Source of the DNA: Ancylostoma caninum
Taxonomy: Eukaryota; Nematoda; Chromadorea; Rhabditida; Ancylostomatidae
Direction: 5' to 3'
DNA: 64,000 nucleotides
Assembly: GCA_037903475.1 (NCBI GenBank)
Contig: JBAJFG010000445.1
Span: 2,914,001-2,978,000 of the forward strand
The notes under the pieces are model-generated. The model saw nothing but the letters and a program-made list of their open reading frames with translations. It did no database searches and was not told where the DNA came from. A program made the translations under genes and the position numbers. Of the stretch, positions 11,286 through 25,000 are shown one piece after another. The first letter of the stretch is position 1. Each line of letters opens with the position of its first letter.

Positions 11286-12597
11286 GTAAGCATATGTATG
11301 CTGCTGTCTTCGTCCTATTTCTGGAACTGCGAGGAATTCTTACAACTTCGGTACTTTCTTACTTCAGCTTTGTTCCAGTGCAGGCGGTTTTACTCGACCA
11401 CCACTTTTTGGCTGTTTTTTTTTGCAATGCGAAATCGCTGTCACAATACAATGAGCAAACAATTGTGCACAATGTAACAGTTTCGATTTATTACTTCTCA
11501 GTACTTTTATTACAGATCCGATCCTTGAGTTATTACACAGGGGTGCCTTCACAGCTTAAATGGCACTATCCAGTCGGCGTTTTGCTCAGGCGACACTACT
11601 GAAGTCTTCCGAGCATTGACGAACTTCGGTAGCCTTGAAGAGACTGGTGACAGGGTGTCTACGCTCCGTCTGAAGGAGTAAACATATTATTTACCCGGTG
11701 AAATGTTGACATGTGAGGTGATTTAAACATTAAGGAGTGGATGGTCTAAATGATATAAGATACGAATCACGCAACAACGTAAAAATGGCACATGTAATGA
11801 AAATGTTATTCTAGCAAAAGAATTGCACTCCTCGATTGTCTACGTATGTGCAGGATCCACGAGATTTTCGCTTTGGAAGCAAGATCCATTTTGCGTATGG
11901 CGATTTTGGAGGAGGGACTTATGCCGTTACGGAATATTATATTCTGGCCACGTAATATTCTGCCCATCATAAGAAAATTCCTCCGATAAGGTGTCAGAGA
12001 TAGAAAGCTACACCTATTGCTGCTGCATTTCTACATAGATATTTTCCTAAATTTTTTGCCACCCTTTGTTAACAAAAAATGGCTACCGAGGATAAAAATG
12101 GTCGAGTAGTGCTACAGCAATTCTGCATATGAGGAAAATCCCTCTCCCAGAGGACGGAAAAATGCACATCTCTCAAGAGGGTGGAGGTAGCAGATGGAAA
12201 GTGGAAAGAGCATGGTGAAATGGATCCTTTCCTACTTTCTCTACGTAGATTTCTTCATTTTACATCGCTGCCTATTCACGTTTCTGTCTATTTCGAACTT
12301 CTGACACATCTCATTTGATTGACCTTCCTATTCAAGCTTCTTCTAATAAGAGTTCTCTTCACTCTGGTAAGTTTGCTCGAAAATGCTATTTGATGCAGTT
12401 TGCTAGGTTTTTAAAAAAAGTGGAATTATCATGCTGGACGGAATTTCAAACTCTCTGACAGAATGTTATCCTTGCAAAATGTTTTAAAGTCAACAAGAAG
12501 TGCAGCTACAGCGAATCAATGCCGGCATGTGAGATTATTGAAGACAGAAAGTTTGTAGGAAATAAGTTTGCTTCGGCATGCCTTTGGTTCGGACTTC
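11286..12597. other. Gene-free stretch
   Basis: Nothing recognised. The minus-strand frame 12516-12809 overlaps the next gene in another phase and is a shadow. Confidence 0.35.
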
Positions 12598-13478
12598 TCA
12601 TTTAGACAGAAGCAAGAAAACATGAAAAATATCCCACCTCTCACTGCTCTCCTGTAGCTTTCTCGGTGGCCGTTGCTCCACTTCTTCACTTTCCATTTTC
12701 CTGCTACTTTTCCTCCTTTTAGGAGCAGCAGTCGTGGTGATCCCCATGAGTCGTTGGAATGATGGAGGCATTGTGATGGTGGGCAGAGTGGGCATGGCCA
12801 CGGTGGCAAAGGTGGGCAGAGTTGGGAAAGAGACCATCGGAGGGAATGTAACCGTAGGGAAATTCATTGGCAGCAATGAGGGAAGAGGGATGGCAGGTCC
12901 GGGCAGTGGATGGGGCATCTTAGGGGAATGGGCTGCTGCTGCCGGCTTCGTGCCATGCGGTGATCGTCTTACCCCCGTTGAAACCCGTCTAAAGCCTTTG
13001 GCTCGAGGGGCAGCACTGTTGGGCTTGTAGACAGGAGCTCTGAAACATTGTGGATGTCAATGATGTTTACAGATCGAGAATGTTCTAGTACGTGGAGAAG
13101 GCAATGGTTGTCTGGACCCGCTCGCGCACTAACATCACGCGACCGATCGACTATAGGAAAAGTGACATCATTGTGATGTGAGGATGCGCAGACGATCAGA
13201 GTGCCAAGGAACAGATGATGGAGCGCGGCAAACAGCTCAGGACCATTGAGGTCTTCTATACGTAATTGCGCTTCGATAAGAATCAACCATGTATTTACAC
13301 AAAGTGGCCATAAAAATGCACGAACTACTAATTGTAGCGATTGACAAGCATCTGGGCTTACTCTTAGGGCTAATTTATCCTCGTGATTGGAATGTGTGAA
13401 TGGACGATCTCGTCCGGGGAAGAGTACTGTTGAAGATGATAGTATTGCAGCTGCGACAAACACGAAACTCCTACGCAT
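12598..13478 (-). CDS. Possible secreted proline/methionine-rich protein (exon joining unresolved)
   Basis: A 3' exon, 12598-13039 (acceptor AATGTTTCAG), encodes about 147 codons. They are rich in Pro, Met, Thr and Phe (repeats of the type FPTLPTFATVAMPTLPTITM), followed by a basic/acidic tail ending HVFLLLSK. Upstream an ATG at 13478 begins a typical signal peptide (MRRSFVFVAAAILSSSTVLF); a good donor AGA|GTAAGC ends that exon at about 13368. The donor is phase 0 and the 3' exon needs phase 2, so a small exon between them is missing or the two belong to different genes. No family is recognised. Confidence 0.4.
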
Positions 13479-14611
13479 TTCTGCATAGTTTTAAGGGAAC
13501 AATGAGAGCGCCTGACCTATGAGTAGCGAGTTCAAGTTTGCCTTTGAACATCTTCAAGTGATCATACCTTCGAATTTCTCTTGACTGATCATTGTAAATC
13601 GGTGACGCTCGAGGTACCTCTTCCACACACTCGGCAATGCCTGCAATAGCATATGTTTCGTCTCTCTATACCAATTTCCACTGGACCAGCCAAGAATCGG
13701 TACGCTGTGCTCAATTTTGTGGACGGTTAAAATCAGTAAGCCATGCTTGGCACTGCAAGTACGGTAAGAAATCCAGCACTATGTTCTTAGTTACAGTACC
13801 CACAGTCTCAAGCATACTGTGTGGTGGTAATATCCAGTGTCCTCACACTAATAAGTCAGTAAAAAATAGTTGCCAGTAGTAGTATCACTTGTTTTCGTCT
13901 GATCTACTTTTGACTTATGAATTTACTTTATTCTGTGCCCTTATCATAATATGAAGACCCAATTTGCTCACATGTTCTCGAAAAAAACACATAATTTTTG
14001 AGATATTATACTAAGGAACTGAAACTCTAGATATACTTCCACCTTTTTGATGAACATTCGTCGTTACAATGCTATCCTCAAGCCTGTAGAGCAGAAAATG
14101 CCTAAGTACGTATAGGGTGCTGCCTATGTTCCGAGATTTTGCTCGTGCATTTCTGCCTGAATGAAGCGCTACGAGGCCCAGGGGTCGTCTTTTTCCGGTC
14201 TCCCTCATCAGTGAAGTTACAAAGCGAGAGTGCTAGCCTACAGAGGCGAAACCATTTCTGATGGTGGGCAGGAAACTGTTCTACAGTTGAGGAAAGAATA
14301 TATAGCCACAAAACTGAGCCTGTGTATGAAACCTCACAGAACTTCTCAGTCTCCCAAAATTCCCTTTGATCCACTTCTCGATTAGAATCGCTGTCATGCA
14401 TATGGCGGGATTTTCAGGAAATTCAGCAAGGCGTTTGAAGGCTTCTCAGGACTCCAAAAATTGGTCAGTATTGGCAGCGGTCGTAAAACGTTTTTGCGCA
14501 ACTGAGAAAAAGTTGTTCGTTTCATCGTGCTCTTGAGAAATGCTTATTTGAGAGGCTCGAGAATGACATTAGTGGAAATATTGTCCTTCAAGTACGTGCT
14601 GGACGCTGAAC
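13479..14611. other. Gene-free stretch
   Basis: No exon chain recognised. The minus-strand frame 14102-14401 (99 codons) has no family resemblance or flanking splice signals I trust. Confidence 0.4.
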
Positions 14612-14619
14612 ACGGTGAC

Positions 14620-15774
14620 CAGGGCTGTGGTTTACTAACGTAACGAATTGACGCATTAGAGCGCAACGGCCATTTTTGGTCTAACGTAACGAATTAACGA
14701 AAAACCACAAAAATCCGTTAGGATCCATTTCGTTATTACGCCAAGTGGTATCCGAAATGAGTGCTTCTCTCGCTCTACATAACTTTCACGTAATATACAA
14801 CAGATGATGCGCATAACCACGACGATTCTGTAAATCATCTGCAGTAAGGCACCCGAAAAACAATATGCTTTCATTGAATTCATATCATCCTAGCTTTCAT
14901 GAACTAAAGCCATGGCTGTGGATATAGCTGTATTATTGTTGAGGATAGATGTACGAATGAGAAACTTCATAAACCTACAACTATCTCAGGAAGTGGACGA
15001 AAACTTGCGCATAAGCCATCATTCTCCATTGATCTTTTTAAGTATTAGAGCAGCGATATTGACGCCTTGAAATTCCTTCATGTCAGGATGTTTTCAAATA
15101 AATACTCTTCTGCACGAGCAACTGAGTGCGAGCTTCTCTTCTCAACAGTGGGTTTGAATGCGTTCGGATTTAAAAACCCCCTTGATTGTAGAAATTTGGA
15201 AAAATTGCTCTTTTTGCACCATAACATACTTACACCAGGATTCTGTTGTACACCTAGGCGACCTGTGCTTTGGGTCTCTCACTTTCTCTATGAAGCCTAA
15301 GATCTTAAGAGTTCTCATCCGTTCCTTTTGCCAAAGATTTGTTCTGGAAATTATGAGGCAAAATAACACAACTCCTAACCGAAGGCATCTTTATCATTTG
15401 TCTTTTTTTTCAGTCTTCTGGCCATCGCCTATGTTTGTCTTTCTGTATGCATTGAAGAGAATTGAAGAGAAACTATCATTTTTAAACCTGAGAAACTATC
15501 ATTTCTAGATCTTTTCATCTTGGTACACCGTTTTTCCAGAGCCAGAAGTAAACAGTGTCAGCATTTGCTTCAACTTTTTGTTGAATCTACAGCTTATTTA
15601 CTCTGAATATCAGTCAGGGATCTCAACTGCTTGATGAAGCTTATCAGAATATTCACAAATCTGTCTTCTAACGAACTAACGGATTAACGCATTATTGCAT
15701 GACGGCCATTTTTGCCCTAACATATCAAACTAATGGATTAACGAAATCTGAAATTTTTCTAAAGCACAGCCCTG
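14620..15774. mobile_element. Non-autonomous hAT-type DNA transposon
   Basis: The ends are CAGGGCTGTGGTTTA at 14620 and, inverted, CAGGGCTGTGCTTTA ending at 15774: a 15-bp terminal inverted repeat with one mismatch. A perfect 8-bp direct duplication ACGGTGAC flanks it (14612-14619 and 15775-15782). The 8-bp duplication and the A2/G5 pattern of the terminus are hAT hallmarks. Subterminal motifs of the 'taacgaattaacg' and 'acggccatttttg' type occur near both ends (14640-14720, 15665-15755), as expected for transposase-binding clusters. The 1155-bp interior has no transposase-like frame, so mobility would need an enzyme encoded elsewhere. Confidence 0.85.
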
Positions 15775-15782
15775 ACGGTGAC

Positions 15783-16260
15783 GCAATAGCTAAGAAATGA
15801 AACGAGGTTCCAAAGCGAACAGATCTTCAAAACTTTATCTGTTTGTTTTTTGTTTGTCAGTATGTCATCACACTTGTTATTGCATACACAATTTTGAGAT
15901 TATGAGTACAGAACGAAAAACACGGAAGCGATGACAATCAACAATTTTATGGATTAGTGATACAAGAAAGGAGTAGTTCAGATATGTCAACACAGAACGT
16001 GGATCGCAAGCTAATAAGTAGATTCGCTCAGAAAATTGTCTACATGTTTCAAATCTGTTGGAATCTTAGATCGCAAATTGCCTTTCGTCGTAGAATATAT
16101 GTTGTTATTTCATATGTTGTTTTAGGGGACATACCAGCATGATTTTTTTGGAAGACTCCAGAAAAATTGAGTCACCTCTGCGTTGAAATTTTAGATCTCA
16201 AACTGCCTTTCATCGCAGAAAATGCTGTCTTAGATGAATCACCTCTCGTGCTTGAAAAGG
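15783..16260. other. Gene-free stretch
   Basis: No gene recognised. Two similar segments, 16060-16100 and 16195-16225 ('gatcgcaaattgcctttcgtcg' type), form a short diverged direct repeat. Confidence 0.35.
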
Positions 16261-16482
16261 ATGAACTACAGATTGTTTATTGCGCTTGCCATTAGTATGA
16301 ACTTATCCTACTGCACTAAAGTGATATATCCTGATCATTGTATTATTTTGAGGAATTATTCAAAATGTCCGCTTGACGTTCGAATGAAAATTACTATAAC
16401 GGCAACACTACAAGAGCTCCATCCGAGAAGTATTTCGCAAAGAGATGGACGACCATCCTACTTCCTCCAAATAAGGAAATAA
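16261..16482 (+). CDS. Possible small secreted protein
   Basis: An ATG at 16261 opens 73 codons beginning with a signal-peptide-like run (MNYRLFIALAISMNLSYC), followed by a short segment with two more cysteines and a stop. The hydrophobic start is the only evidence; no family, promoter or splice support was found. Confidence 0.22.
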   Translation: MNYRLFIALAISMNLSYCTKVIYPDHCIILRNYSKCPLDVRMKITITATLQELHPRSISQRDGRPSYFLQIRK

Positions 16483-16724
16483 GGAACGAGTGCCCTCTGT
16501 CAAAAAATCGTAGTGTTTTGAAACGCAGTAATGACCCACTTAAATTTTGGCTCCACCGCATGTCGATGGAGGTCTCGGTCCAAGCGGCCCTAATACTGTG
16601 CAGAGAGATCTGCAGCAGACTTTTGAGCAGGATCTATCATCCCTGAAAGGAGCGTTCCTTTCATACTTTACTGCGAACGCACTGCTACCTTCCATTCATG
16701 TTTATCGGATTTAGGTGTCGAGAT

Positions 16725-17492
16725 AAGGGCAATTTATACTGGATGCGTGCGACTAAATGATAAAGAATAGGAGCCAGTCGCATCGCAGTCGCAGCTCAGA
16801 CGCATGCGTTTACGGCCTCGCGGTGGCCGTTCGTTCTTTTCATTGAGGATGTATAGTAATGGTCATCCTGATTCAGTGTTGTTCCTTTGCGGCCATATCA
16901 CTTTATCATCACGCATCAGTAGAGCGAGCTGATGCAAAGACGGGAGCGTAGCGGTGTAAGCCTGCGATGGCTTCATTCGTCAGTGTATAGGGCAATTTAT
17001 ACTAGCTGCGTGCGTCAGTCGCGCATCAGTCGCACGCATCCATTTGTAAGGGATTTTCCATGAACACCGGTCAACGCGGCATGTACATCCTCAATGAAAA
17101 GAACGTGCGGCCGTCGCGAGACAGTAAACGCGTGCGTCTGAGCTGCGACTGCGATGCGACTGGGCCCTATTCTCTCATCATATAGACGCACGCGCGTCAG
17201 TCGCACGCACTCAGTATAAATTGCCTTTATGAAACTGTTACCGGCCTCCAATGTTTCATTCAGAACATGAATGAAGCTGTTATCGGGCAGCAGTGCTTAC
17301 GTAACCGCTCTTGCATTAGCTCGAGTTAGGGATGCGTGAAGACATAGTGATATGGCCGGAAAGAAAACAGCATTGAATCAGAATGACCGCGAGTATACAT
17401 GCCGTGTTGATCGGTCTTCATGGAAAATCCCTCTCAAATGGATGCGTGCGACTGATGCGCGACTAACGCACGCAGCAAGTATAAATTGGCCT
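16725..17492. repeat. Two interleaved fold-back MITEs of one family
   Basis: Unit A has arms at about 16725-16851 and 17085-17229, inverted to each other ('gggcaatttatactg' ends; shared core 'cattgaggatgta'). Unit B has arms at about 16989-17095 and 17385-17492 (ends 'agggcaatttatact' and 'agtataaattggcct'), inverted to each other, with TAT/ATA at both flanks. B starts inside the loop of A and ends outside it, so the units interlock instead of nesting. All ends share the same terminus. A further single arm is at 28264-28402. Confidence 0.75.
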
Positions 17493-19630
17493 ATAGGCTG
17501 CTGTCTTTCGACGAGCAGCTGCGGTTTTTGTCTGCGTGTTTAAGACGCACTTTTCTATTATTTGACCCCATAACGGTTTTAAGGAAGCACCGATTCTCAA
17601 CACAGCATACAAGGATTTGGCTGATGGCGGCTTGCGCACTTACTATGTTTGCCTTGAGCAGGCGCATTACCCAATGAAAACAATTTTTCAAAAGTAAAAA
17701 ATCGGAGAATATCAGATAAAGATCGGATAAATCACATATATTCTGGAGCGTCGTGAAGTGCTCTTTCACGTGAATACACACCTCAGACAAAATCGGTAAC
17801 ATTGGCGAAAATAGGGGAAGAAAGCAAAACGAGTGCAGCAGTCATTTGTAATTCCTCTACCTGATATCATATAATATTTTCTCCAACCAATGGCTGGAAT
17901 GCCGAAAGAACGAAGATAAACGAGCAAGCATTCGATTCATTGTTAAGAAGTGCTTTTTTCTTCGAACAGCGCCACCTAGTTCCATAGCTAGTTGGATTTT
18001 ATGCGCGTACAAGCAGTGCAGGGACTGTGCGGATCGGCATGAGACGTCCCTTGCCCCCCTCCCCTCCACCATGCCAAAAACGACTATCCGTAAAAAACGG
18101 AACGACTAAAAAGTAAAAAGTTAACTTCTTAAGCTTCCAAAACTTACCGATTATTATTAGCAATGTGAAGACAAGGGAGATCCGCATGCTGTGTGACAGT
18201 GAGAGTCTGACCTGGATCCCATTTCGATCGCTCCACGAAAAGGGATACCCAAACCGGAAATGGCGGCTAGCAAATGATACGCGGACAGTGCGTCTCACAA
18301 AGCACAACGGGTCATCCGCTAGGGCCATACCGGGTGCGCCAAAATTACTGCGATTCATCACTACCCAGTGGCGGAACCCATTTGAACCCGCGGTTTCACT
18401 TCACTGCACGGTTTTTGGCCCGGCAGTGGGGCATTTAACCAGTGGCAACTTGCCCAGCTACATTATCCATGTAAGGTTTTGAGTAGAGGCAGCGCACCTC
18501 TGAGAAAATGTTCTGAAGCAATAAAATTGAAGGATATCAAGAATCTCATGTATCTTCTGAAGCGTCATGTCTTGCTCTTTCTGATGGTTACAAGAGCAAG
18601 TCCAAATACGAGGACATGGTCGAGAAGTGTGAAAACGAATGCAGCTCATCATTACATATATCTCGTCATTCCAATATTTCTGGGAATTATATCTAGTGAC
18701 AGTAGGTATCTTGAAAACGGGTGCGGGTCCTTAGTTACCCATGGCATCTGGCACGAAGGGAAGCGAGCACCCTTTGCAGTTGCTATCGGCACTAAGACAT
18801 CAATGCAATGTTCTAACTTCGATAGCAATGGTCATGATAGAGTGGTAAAATTGTTTTTGGCCACTTTTTTCACCAGTTCACCTTTTTACAAATTACAAAA
18901 TCTTTGATTTTCTGGGATTCTGTGCTCATTTGCGAAAGACCCAGTAATTGACGACTACTTAATGAAATGAAATTATTAAACGATTTTAATTAGAGAAAAC
19001 CTGACTGAAGCAACTAAAAGCAGTTCAAAGTCCCGATGTTTTGAAAAATCTCTCCCTTACTTTTCACTATTATCGATGATTAATCTTTTTAGACTTTGTT
19101 TTCCTTCCTGAATCCTTGATTTCACCAAGGCTCATCTGACGGAAACAACTTGAAGTGCTCTGAGAACCCACGGATAGTTCTGAGCGGAAGGATATTTGCC
19201 ATGATCGGTCTACGCAGCAGGCCTCGCTCCGGTTGCACCTGCACCCTCTCGGGTAACTAAGTGCCGCCCCCCCCCCCTTGAAAACTGTTGCTTTCCAAAG
19301 CTATGGTAAATGGTATGATTTTGGTAGTGAATGGTATGATTTCGGTATATATTGCTAAAGTGAAGAATGAGAGGAATACGAAATTTGCCGGAAGAATTGT
19401 CAGATTGTCATGAAAATATGAGTTCAAGGAAAGCTGTAAACTAAAAGCCGGACTTTATTGGTTGTGATGTCGTTATTCCTGAAGCTTGAAGAGTGTAAAC
19501 GCTTAAGTTTTTGCTGAGTTGGGTTTTTGAATCTTCTTGACATTTTTCCCATGGAAACATCTGCTTGTATCAGTCACAAGAAAATTGCTTAAACTTTTAT
19601 CTCATTTTAGAATCCTATATGTACAATCTC
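17493..19630. other. Gene-free stretch
   Basis: No coding chain recognised. The 18000-18480 block has overlapping open frames on both strands (18165-18482 plus, 17999-18361 minus), more like repeat sequence than a gene. A C run lies at 19268-19277. The CCAATAAAGTCC near 19451-19462 on the minus strand could be the polyadenylation signal of the saposin gene. Confidence 0.35.
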
Positions 19631-20181
19631 CTATGCTTGGCAGAGATGCAGGAATTTGCACACTGCCGTCGTCTCCAACTGCTCTTGCTTCGGATCCGAG
19701 AAAGCGTGGATGAATTTGTCGAGATTTCCCTACAAAGAAAAGACCGAATATACTACGTTGATGACTGAATTCATTATTGAACTCACCTTGACAAACATGT
19801 TGCAGGCGATGAGCTGAAGTTGTGCAACTAGCCCAAATGCTTGGTTGCATATCTTCACGATGAACATCTCGCCTACTTTCTGCAAAGAAATGTTAGTTCA
19901 TAAGAGTTATGACCGCAAAGCCTTTGTCACTCACGAGCCGATCCGCTACGATAGTGATCTCGTCGAGAGCGATTTTTCGGCACAAACGGCATCCTAGGCT
20001 TTCTTCACCTTGTTTAGTTGAGTTAGCCAGCTAAAAAAAGTGTTCAAGAAAGGTAAAAAGCAACTACTTACTGGCAAGAACTTACTTTTGGTGGAGCCTC
20101 ATCTTTCTTGAGGAGAAGTGGTGACACTGAGATTGTCGCTAAGAGCAGGAAGACAACGAGAGATCGAACAGAAACCGACAT
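19631..20181 (-). CDS. Secreted saposin-like (SapB-domain) protein
   Basis: Exons 20086-20181, 19935-20030, 19787-19879 and 19631-19729; all junctions are phase 0 with GTAAGT/GTGAGT donors and TTTAG/TTGCAG/TTGTAG acceptors. They encode 127 residues. Residues 1-20 are a signal peptide (MSVSVRSLVVFLLLATISVS). The mature part has exactly six cysteines at 46, 49, 75, 90, 119 and 125. This fits the saposin pattern with pairs 1-6, 2-5 and 3-4 and hydrophobic residues between them. Nematode saposin-like proteins bind or permeabilise membranes; in C. elegans several are gut antimicrobial effectors and in hookworms gut members lyse ingested cells (family knowledge). Which role applies here cannot be told. 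Start chosen at 20181 because the ATG 8 bases upstream runs out of frame. Confidence 0.88.
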
Positions 20182-20209
20182 TGTGCCATGGGCTGGGCCC
20201 ACCAGGTGG

Positions 20210-20215
20210 TTTATA
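20210..20215 (-). promoter_or_regulatory. TATA-like box of the saposin-like gene
   Basis: TATAAA on the minus strand (within ACCTTATAAACC) about 29 bases upstream of the chosen ATG, so the 5' leader would be very short. No trans-splice acceptor is visible between them. Confidence 0.35.
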
Positions 20216-21810
<1,595 letters not shown>

Positions 21811-21873
21811 CTAGCAAAGGCATATTTGTGAGAAAACAAGTACTCCATAGCCCCACACAATTCGAGACCCTTA

Positions 21874-21879
21874 TTTATT
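21874..21879 (-). terminator. Likely polyadenylation signal of copb-1
   Basis: AATAAA on the minus strand, 150 bases past the copb-1 stop codon; the only canonical hexamer I noticed in that interval. Confidence 0.45.
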
Positions 21880-22028
21880 GAAACCAAAACCTTTGGCTGT
21901 ATTAAGATTAAGCACATGCATGTATATTACTATGGAACAATGCATATCACATTTGATGTTCACTGCGGAACGAAATCAACAAAAAAAACAAGCAAATAAA
22001 TTATTTCAGAGGAAAACAGGAAGACTAT

Positions 22029-25000
22029 TCACACGGCCACTGCCCTTCGTTCCCGTTGAGCGATATTAATCTGGAACACAGATTATTAACAGCGCAGATG
22101 ACGAAACTTGCTCATAACAAATTGAATATCTATGTTTCACCTTATCTCCCAGGGTAAGTGCCATGCCCTGACTCTTCGCACGGATTCGGATATGTCCTAC
22201 TATTGGTGATCCTTCATCGAGAGGAGACGCCTTTTCGATGGAAACATTAGCCAGCGCATCTTCACCAAATATCGAGTGAGCGCATAAGTTTGCAGCGAGG
22301 AATCCACAGTCACCCTCTGAACACTCCATTCCTTAACGATTGGAATAGAAGGAGATGTTTACAAGTGGAAATGAAAACTAATTGGAGTTCGAGAAGAATA
22401 AGATTTGACCTATCACTATTATACGAATTTATGTACAAAACTGAAACGCATAGAGAAGAAAACAGTTCAATCCAATATTGCAGTGCCCCTTCCCATTTTC
22501 AATTTCACAGTTAAACTAAACCGGAAATATGGCTTCCTGTCGTTAACAGGGAGACTTGAAATCAACTTACTGACTCTAGTTAGCAAGAAAAGAAAGTGTG
22601 CAAATAAAATGAAGGGTGAGTAAACCTATGAGCATATCTACCATTACAATATTTGTACTACTTTTTAAAAGGTGTTCCATAAGAATCAAATAATCAACAA
22701 CAGCAAATCAAACCTATAGCGGCATCTCCAGTCAAGATCTTCATGTTTGTGACTGAGGATAAATACTGTAAGAATTCCCGCAAGTCGGTAATGGGAGTGT
22801 TGACCGTCACCTATAAAAAAATAGGATGTTTTTGACAATGCTACTGTGAAGTGTAGCAAGAAAGAACAAGGAGTATACACTTACCTTGTTCTCCCATTCA
22901 AAATCGAACCACATCTGTCTGAACTCAGCATCACTAACATTACCGGGCACAATATAATCCTTAAATAGAAAAATTAAAAACTGATGACAATTCATGTTAA
23001 TTAATAAAGAAATAGGAATGCAAATAAAATAGCTGGCAATATAGATATACCCACCATGATGTCGATTTTGATGTCTTGCAAATACACACAATTCCTGTCC
23101 GAGGTTGATCCGCGAACATCGTACGAAATTGTGGAGAAAATCACTCCATTTTCTGTTGAAGCGACTTTAACGGTAGCCTAAAAAGGATTGGTCATTGGGA
23201 ATCCCAGAACGATGAAATTGATCAGGGCCTTTGAACAAGCCAGTGACATAACATAAATAAAATATCAATAAATAAGTAAATCAAAAAATCAAATATAACT
23301 TTGTTAAGAGAACATGAATCGTGGAGAAGGTTTACCTTAATATTTGCGAAATCTGCAGGAGCTAATGTTATTGGAGTAGGTTTATCAACAAGTTTGAGAT
23401 CTCCGACGGTCGACAACTCCAGCGAAACGTTTTGTAGAGTATCAGCAGTTTGGTTGACTATTAACACATCGAGGACTAAATACATAAAATTTATAGTTTG
23501 GGAATTGTCCCAGAGACAAGAATAAAGACCAAAAACGCACCTATATCATATTGGTTAACACTAACGTATGCTTCTGCGTAGATAGGATCCGAGAAACCAG
23601 CTAGCTGGATAACCTTGCCCAGTTTTGAGCTAGAATTCTTTTTATCAAATACAATTACACGATTACCTATAAGTGTCGACGCTTTGATAATGTCAAACCA
23701 CACATATAAGGATGAATGCGTGCGTGAACAAACCTCGAGAAATCGAACTTTTGCGTTTTCGGGGCAGTTCCAAGCGCTTGTGAAAGAGAAAGATCGAAAA
23801 GATTTTCACCGATGCTTGCGTCTGCACGAGCACTCAACTGTGTGAACATGATGGTCTTGTCAACCTGTAAAATGGTCCACCTTCTTTTTTTTTTTTGGTA
23901 AGAATAGCAGAAATGCAGCGTGTATCTACCTCCACAATGTTCTTCTTCTTTGTGGAGAATTCATCGGCTTTATCCTGCTGGCGACTAGCCAACATGAGCT
24001 CCAAGCTGTCCTTGCATTTCTCAACAAAGATGTCGTCAAATTCAGAACAGCCTTGGGCCAACAATTTGATCGTTGTTCCCATCCTGTATAAAGATAGAAT
24101 TCGATCCGAAAAGTGCAATTAAAACCAAACCAACGAACCTGTCGAGGTCATCTTCAGTAATGTTCTGCTTTGCAAGACCACTTCTGCCGAGGTTAATTAT
24201 CGATGCAAGAATGAACATGCATTCACCACGGAAGCGATTGGCACGTTGTGAGCCGGCTGCATACATAATTTATAGTGATATGGCCTAAGACGTGGAAAGA
24301 GATGGCACATTTGCCAGCATTGAATGTAAAATAGGGATCAAAAACTGCATATCAACGTCAAAGCGAAGTCAACAATCACCCAACCTCCATTGTTTTTAGT
24401 GAACTGCTCGGCAAGCTTGTTCAACACCGTAGCCAGAGATGCACCGAGGAAGAAATCACCATCGAGGAGGAACTGCCTAGAGTTCACTCGAATTAGCAAA
24501 TCCAAGCTACCTTCAAAGCAAGGTGGGAAATTTGTTGAACATCACTGTTACAATCACGTAAGACCGAGTAAAAGTGTTGCAACGCTACCTCAAAGACACT
24601 AGAAATGACCAGGCACAACCGCACTTACTCTAAAAGCCCCCTATGTCCCGCAACGATGGAATGCACACGCTTCGCTTTGCACTTCGATCATGTGGTTTCA
24701 AGAAGGAAAAGATTCCAGAAATAGAAAAATCTCCGAAAACTCTCTTCGAGGCGAAATCCGTGCAAATATTTTGCACCCCTTATTCGTTGATTTAAAAACT
24801 GTATTTAGTGAGGCTCTTGATAGCCGAGGCTTGGTTAATCAAAATCGTATGTGGCGCCAAATGCCCTATGAAGAACAGATCTGCATGTCATGATAGCTGC
24901 TTCCCAAGACCACATTCGAAACAGAAACAAACCTGAGCGGCGGTTTCTCCTTGTTGACAGTCTTGGTTGAAACAGACAGAGCTGACTGGGTTGCGTAGGT

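Noticed and set aside
16725..17492. CRISPR-like repeat array
   Set aside because: Repeats are inverted transposon arms of variable spacing in a eukaryotic genome; no direct repeat/spacer pattern.
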